Below are positions 61,823 to 64,000 of a stretch of DNA of 64,000 nucleotides, one piece after another; within the stretch, counting starts at the first letter, position 1, and every line of letters starts with the position of its first letter. A program made the translations under genes and the position numbers. A model generated the notes under the pieces. It saw only the letters and a program-made list of their open reading frames with translations. It was not told the DNA's origin and did not search any database. Location: NCBI GenBank assembly GCA_040506195.1, contig JBEVXH010000005.1:1-64000 (forward strand). The letters are read 5' to 3'. Source of the DNA: Thiodiazotropha sp040506195. GTDB taxonomy: Bacteria; Pseudomonadota; Gammaproteobacteria; Chromatiales; Chromatiaceae.

Positions 61823-62644
61823 CTAGCGTTTATCAGTATGTAACTTCACACCGTCGGGTTGCAGTTTCGGATGCAGGGTCTCTCCCCCCGAGCGTTTTTC
61901 GTTCTGCAGTTCAACTTGCTCCTGCAGCCAGTCCAGCCATGCATCCATGCCCTCGCCTGATTTGGCTGAAGTCAGTGTGATAGGCGCTTCAACGGCCAGC
62001 CGGCGAACCGCCAGCTCAGCCCGTTCGGGGCTGAAATCATCCAATACCGCCAGCAGGTCGGATTTCGTGATCAATACATGATCGGCTGCGCGGAAGATGA
62101 CCGGGTATTTACTGGGCTTGTCATCCCCTTCGGTAACTGAGAGCAGGGTGATATTGATATGCTGACCCAGGTCGAAGCTGGCCGGGCAGACCAGGTTGCC
62201 GACATTTTCTATAAACAGGATGTCCACTTCGTCAAGATTCATCTTATGCAGGGCGTGGTGGATCATATGGGCATCAAGGTGACAGGCGGTACCGGTAGTG
62301 ATCTGGATAGCCTCCACTCCTTTTTCCCGGATGCGTTCGGCATCGTTCTCTGTTTCAAGGTCGCCTTCGACAACACTGATCCGGTATTTTTGGCCAAGCT
62401 TGTCGATGGTGGTTTCCAGCAGGCGGGTTTTACCACTGCCGGGTGATGACATGAGATTGATCGCCAGTAGTTGATGACGGTCGAAATGCTCACGGTTATG
62501 GGCTGCCTGATGGTCATTTTCGCTGAGCAGATTCTGTAACACTTCCACTGCAACGCTGCCGTCCTCTGCATGGGCATGTCTGCCTCCCTTTTCAATAAGA
62601 TGCCGATTGCCCTCTGTGATATTACAGCCGCATGTGTCGCACAT
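61823..62644 (-). CDS. hypB: Hydrogenase nickel-insertion GTPase HypB
   Basis: The 273-residue protein has the N-terminal metal motif CDTCGC (2-7), a short His-rich linker (residues ~20-26 and 46-57), P-loop SSPGSGKT (67-74), and G-domain motifs ENVGNL and TKSDLL with the CHLDAHMIHHAL metal site (~122-133). It delivers Ni to the hydrogenase large subunit together with HypA. The His stretch is shorter than in Ni-storing HypB of rhizobia. Confidence 0.95.
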   Translation of the reverse strand: MCDTCGCNITEGNRHLIEKGGRHAHAEDGSVAVEVLQNLLSENDHQAAHNREHFDRHQLLAINLMSSPGSGKTRLLETTIDKLGQKYRISVVEGDLETENDAERIREKGVEAIQITTGTACHLDAHMIHHALHKMNLDEVDILFIENVGNLVCPASFDLGQHINITLLSVTEGDDKPSKYPVIFRAADHVLITKSDLLAVLDDFSPERAELAVRRLAVEAPITLTSAKSGEGMDAWLDWLQEQVELQNEKRSGGETLHPKLQPDGVKLHTDKR

Positions 62645-62693
62645 CAGAATAAGCTCCTTAATCTGGTCTCACAGCTGGTCAAGCCCGTATGAT

Positions 62694-63050
62694 TCAATCG
62701 TTATCCTCCCGTGTCAGTTCAACACTGGCGAGCAGGAGTTCATCCCCACTGATGAGTTGTGTACGAAAATCACCACATTCACAGCAGATCAATCTATTCG
62801 CCGATACATCGCACTCGGCGCCACATTGTTGGCAGCGTACCCGTACCTGTTGCAATGCTGTCTCCAGTTCAGCTCCGGCGGCAATACTGCCCGCACGGGC
62901 GATCGTAAAGGCCTGTTGCAGCAGTTCCGGCACCACGCCGGACAAGGGACCGATGTTGATGACGATTCTGATAACCTGGCTGGCTTTTTCCCGCTTTGCA
63001 ATCGCCTCGACCTGCGCCAGCATTGCCTGGCAGACAGATAGTTCATGCAT
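62694..63050 (-). CDS. hypA: Hydrogenase nickel-delivery protein HypA
   Basis: The 118-residue protein begins MHELSVCQ, with the Ni-ligand H2, and has the zinc site CQQCG (~73-77) and CCECG (~89-93). It works with HypB in nickel insertion. Its start overlaps the end of hypC by eight bases. Confidence 0.95.
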   Translation of the reverse strand: MHELSVCQAMLAQVEAIAKREKASQVIRIVINIGPLSGVVPELLQQAFTIARAGSIAAGAELETALQQVRVRCQQCGAECDVSANRLICCECGDFRTQLISGDELLLASVELTREDND

Positions 63051-63285
63051 CTGGCGGGGATTCTATCTTCGCCAGCATCTCGTCATAGATCTCCCAGGCC
63101 GAGCGAGCTTCCTGCGGCGTGACTTTTTGGATTGCATATCCGACATGTACGACAACAAAGTCGTCCGGCTGCAATGCTTCATGCTGCAGCATGAAGAGGC
63201 TCACTTCCCGCTGAATGCCTTTAGCTTCACACTGTGCGGTAAAGCCGTCGATACTTTTGATCTGCATGGGTATGCCCAGGCACAT
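63043..63285 (-). CDS. hypC: Hydrogenase assembly chaperone HypC
   Basis: The 80-residue protein starts MCLGIPMQIKSID; the N-terminal Cys2 (after Met removal) is essential in the family, which fixes the start at 63285 instead of the longer frame to 63363. PDDFVVVHVGYAIQKV (~42-57) is typical. It holds the iron-cyanide precursor with HypD. GAAGGT lies upstream. First gene of hypCABD, divergent from the endopeptidase gene. Confidence 0.95.
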   Translation of the reverse strand: MCLGIPMQIKSIDGFTAQCEAKGIQREVSLFMLQHEALQPDDFVVVHVGYAIQKVTPQEARSAWEIYDEMLAKIESPPDA

Positions 63286-63352
63286 GATATAACCTTCGTT
63301 TACAGTTATGATCCAATAGCATGCCTTTTTCATTCTCGCAAGGGGAATATTT

Positions 63353-63838
63353 TTGTCAATCAAATATGTCTTGATCCTTGGTATAGGTAATACCCTGTTA
63401 AGCGACGAGGGTATAGGCGTTCAATTGGTGAATCGCATGCAACGGCAGATCGGGGCGGTTCCGGGTATTGAGTATCTGGATGGAGGTACCCTCAGTTTTA
63501 CGCTGGCGGAGCCGATCGCCAGGGCGGATGGATTGATCGTGGCGGATGCAGCCCGCATGGGAGAGCCTCCCGGCACGCTCAGAGTCTTCCACGATCAGGA
63601 GATGGACAGCTACCTTCAAGGCAATCGTGCGAGCGTGCATGAGGTAAGTCTGGGCGACCTGCTCGATATAGCCCGACTCTCGGATACCCTGCCGGTTCGA
63701 CGCTGCCTGATTGGCATCGAACCCGAGCATCTGGATTGGGGGGAGGCATTGAGCAAGACCGTAGAACCGGCAGTAGAGCAGGGGATTGCCGAGATCGTCT
63801 CGATACTGAAGTCATGGGGCCTTTTACCTGCCGGATAG
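63353..63838 (+). CDS. Hydrogenase maturation endopeptidase (HyaD/HybD family)
   Basis: The 161-residue protease has the three nickel-contacting residues of the HybD type at matching spacing: E19 (GNTLLSDEGIG), D65 (IVADAAR) and H96 (RASVHEVSL). In HybD these are E16, D62 and H93. It cuts the C-terminus of the hydrogenase large subunit after nickel insertion. The start is TTG 63353 with AAGGGG upstream. Structural genes are not in the window, so the hydrogenase type is not fixed. The last 162 bases of the window show no gene. Confidence 0.93.
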   Translation: MSIKYVLILGIGNTLLSDEGIGVQLVNRMQRQIGAVPGIEYLDGGTLSFTLAEPIARADGLIVADAARMGEPPGTLRVFHDQEMDSYLQGNRASVHEVSLGDLLDIARLSDTLPVRRCLIGIEPEHLDWGEALSKTVEPAVEQGIAEIVSILKSWGLLPAG

Positions 63839-64000
63839 GGGTAACTCTGTTTTTTGCATTGAGTTGTCCGAGATCAGTTTTTCAGTCTGCAATTATGATC
63901 CAGATCAGCTCATGTATCAGTATTTAGTGATATTCTTTATATAAACCGGAAATTCAATGTGACATTGGGCTGATGTGACTCATGCAGAAACTGCAAGACA

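Overview
The window reads as chromosomal DNA of a Gammaproteobacterium, probably a sulfur-oxidising or facultatively anaerobic Chromatiales-type organism (symbiont or sediment lineages such as Sedimenticola/Thiodiazotropha come to mind). This is inferred from the gammaproteobacterial rpmF-plsX-fabHDG-acpP-fabF-pabC-mltG-tmk-holB-pilZ-tatD order, the Na+-pumping oxaloacetate decarboxylase, NiFe-hydrogenase maturation genes and a very large multiheme cytochrome locus. No phage, insertion sequence or CRISPR array was seen.

Layout. 1-1.8 kb is a sparse, accessory-looking edge: an AhpD-like fragment, a 59-aa small ORF with a good ribosome site, and a guanylate-kinase-like protein with a degenerate P-loop. 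1.8-15.6 kb is the most unusual part. Two divergent arms face a promoter region with an FNR-like site. The left arm encodes a membrane-anchored ferredoxin/FAD oxidoreductase and an exported Sel1/ankyrin protein. The right arm encodes a b-type-cytochrome-like membrane protein, a 21-heme cytochrome c, a roughly 1650-residue cytochrome with 67 CXXCH motifs plus one CX4CH, and an outer-membrane beta-barrel with an SPOR/TPR-like periplasmic part. Together these look like a cell-envelope electron conduit.

15.7-20.7 kb carries crcB-DUF190-serS, a two-helix membrane protein, a Bax-inhibitor-1 family protein, tRNA-Ser(UGA) with tRNA-tail repeats, htpX and a small RRM protein. 21-34 kb holds a QseBC-type two-component system, a YheT hydrolase, a Lon-substrate-binding-domain protein, class I fructose-bisphosphate aldolase, small RNA/DNA-binding proteins, a zinc peptidase, a DUF2914 protein, a receiver/degenerate-GGDEF/coiled-coil membrane protein and an HDOD protein.

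34.2-49.9 kb is the fatty-acid cluster, with oadGAB placed between yceF and yceD. 49.9-54.6 kb is a likely sensory operon: OprP-like porin, PhnD-like binding protein and a HAMP-PAS-GGDEF-EAL protein. 54.9-60.3 kb, on the minus strand, carries fatty-acid activation and beta-oxidation genes plus a permuted-papain-like protein. 60.5-63.8 kb carries hypCABD and, divergently, a hydrogenase maturation endopeptidase. hypE, hypF and the hydrogenase subunits are not in the window.
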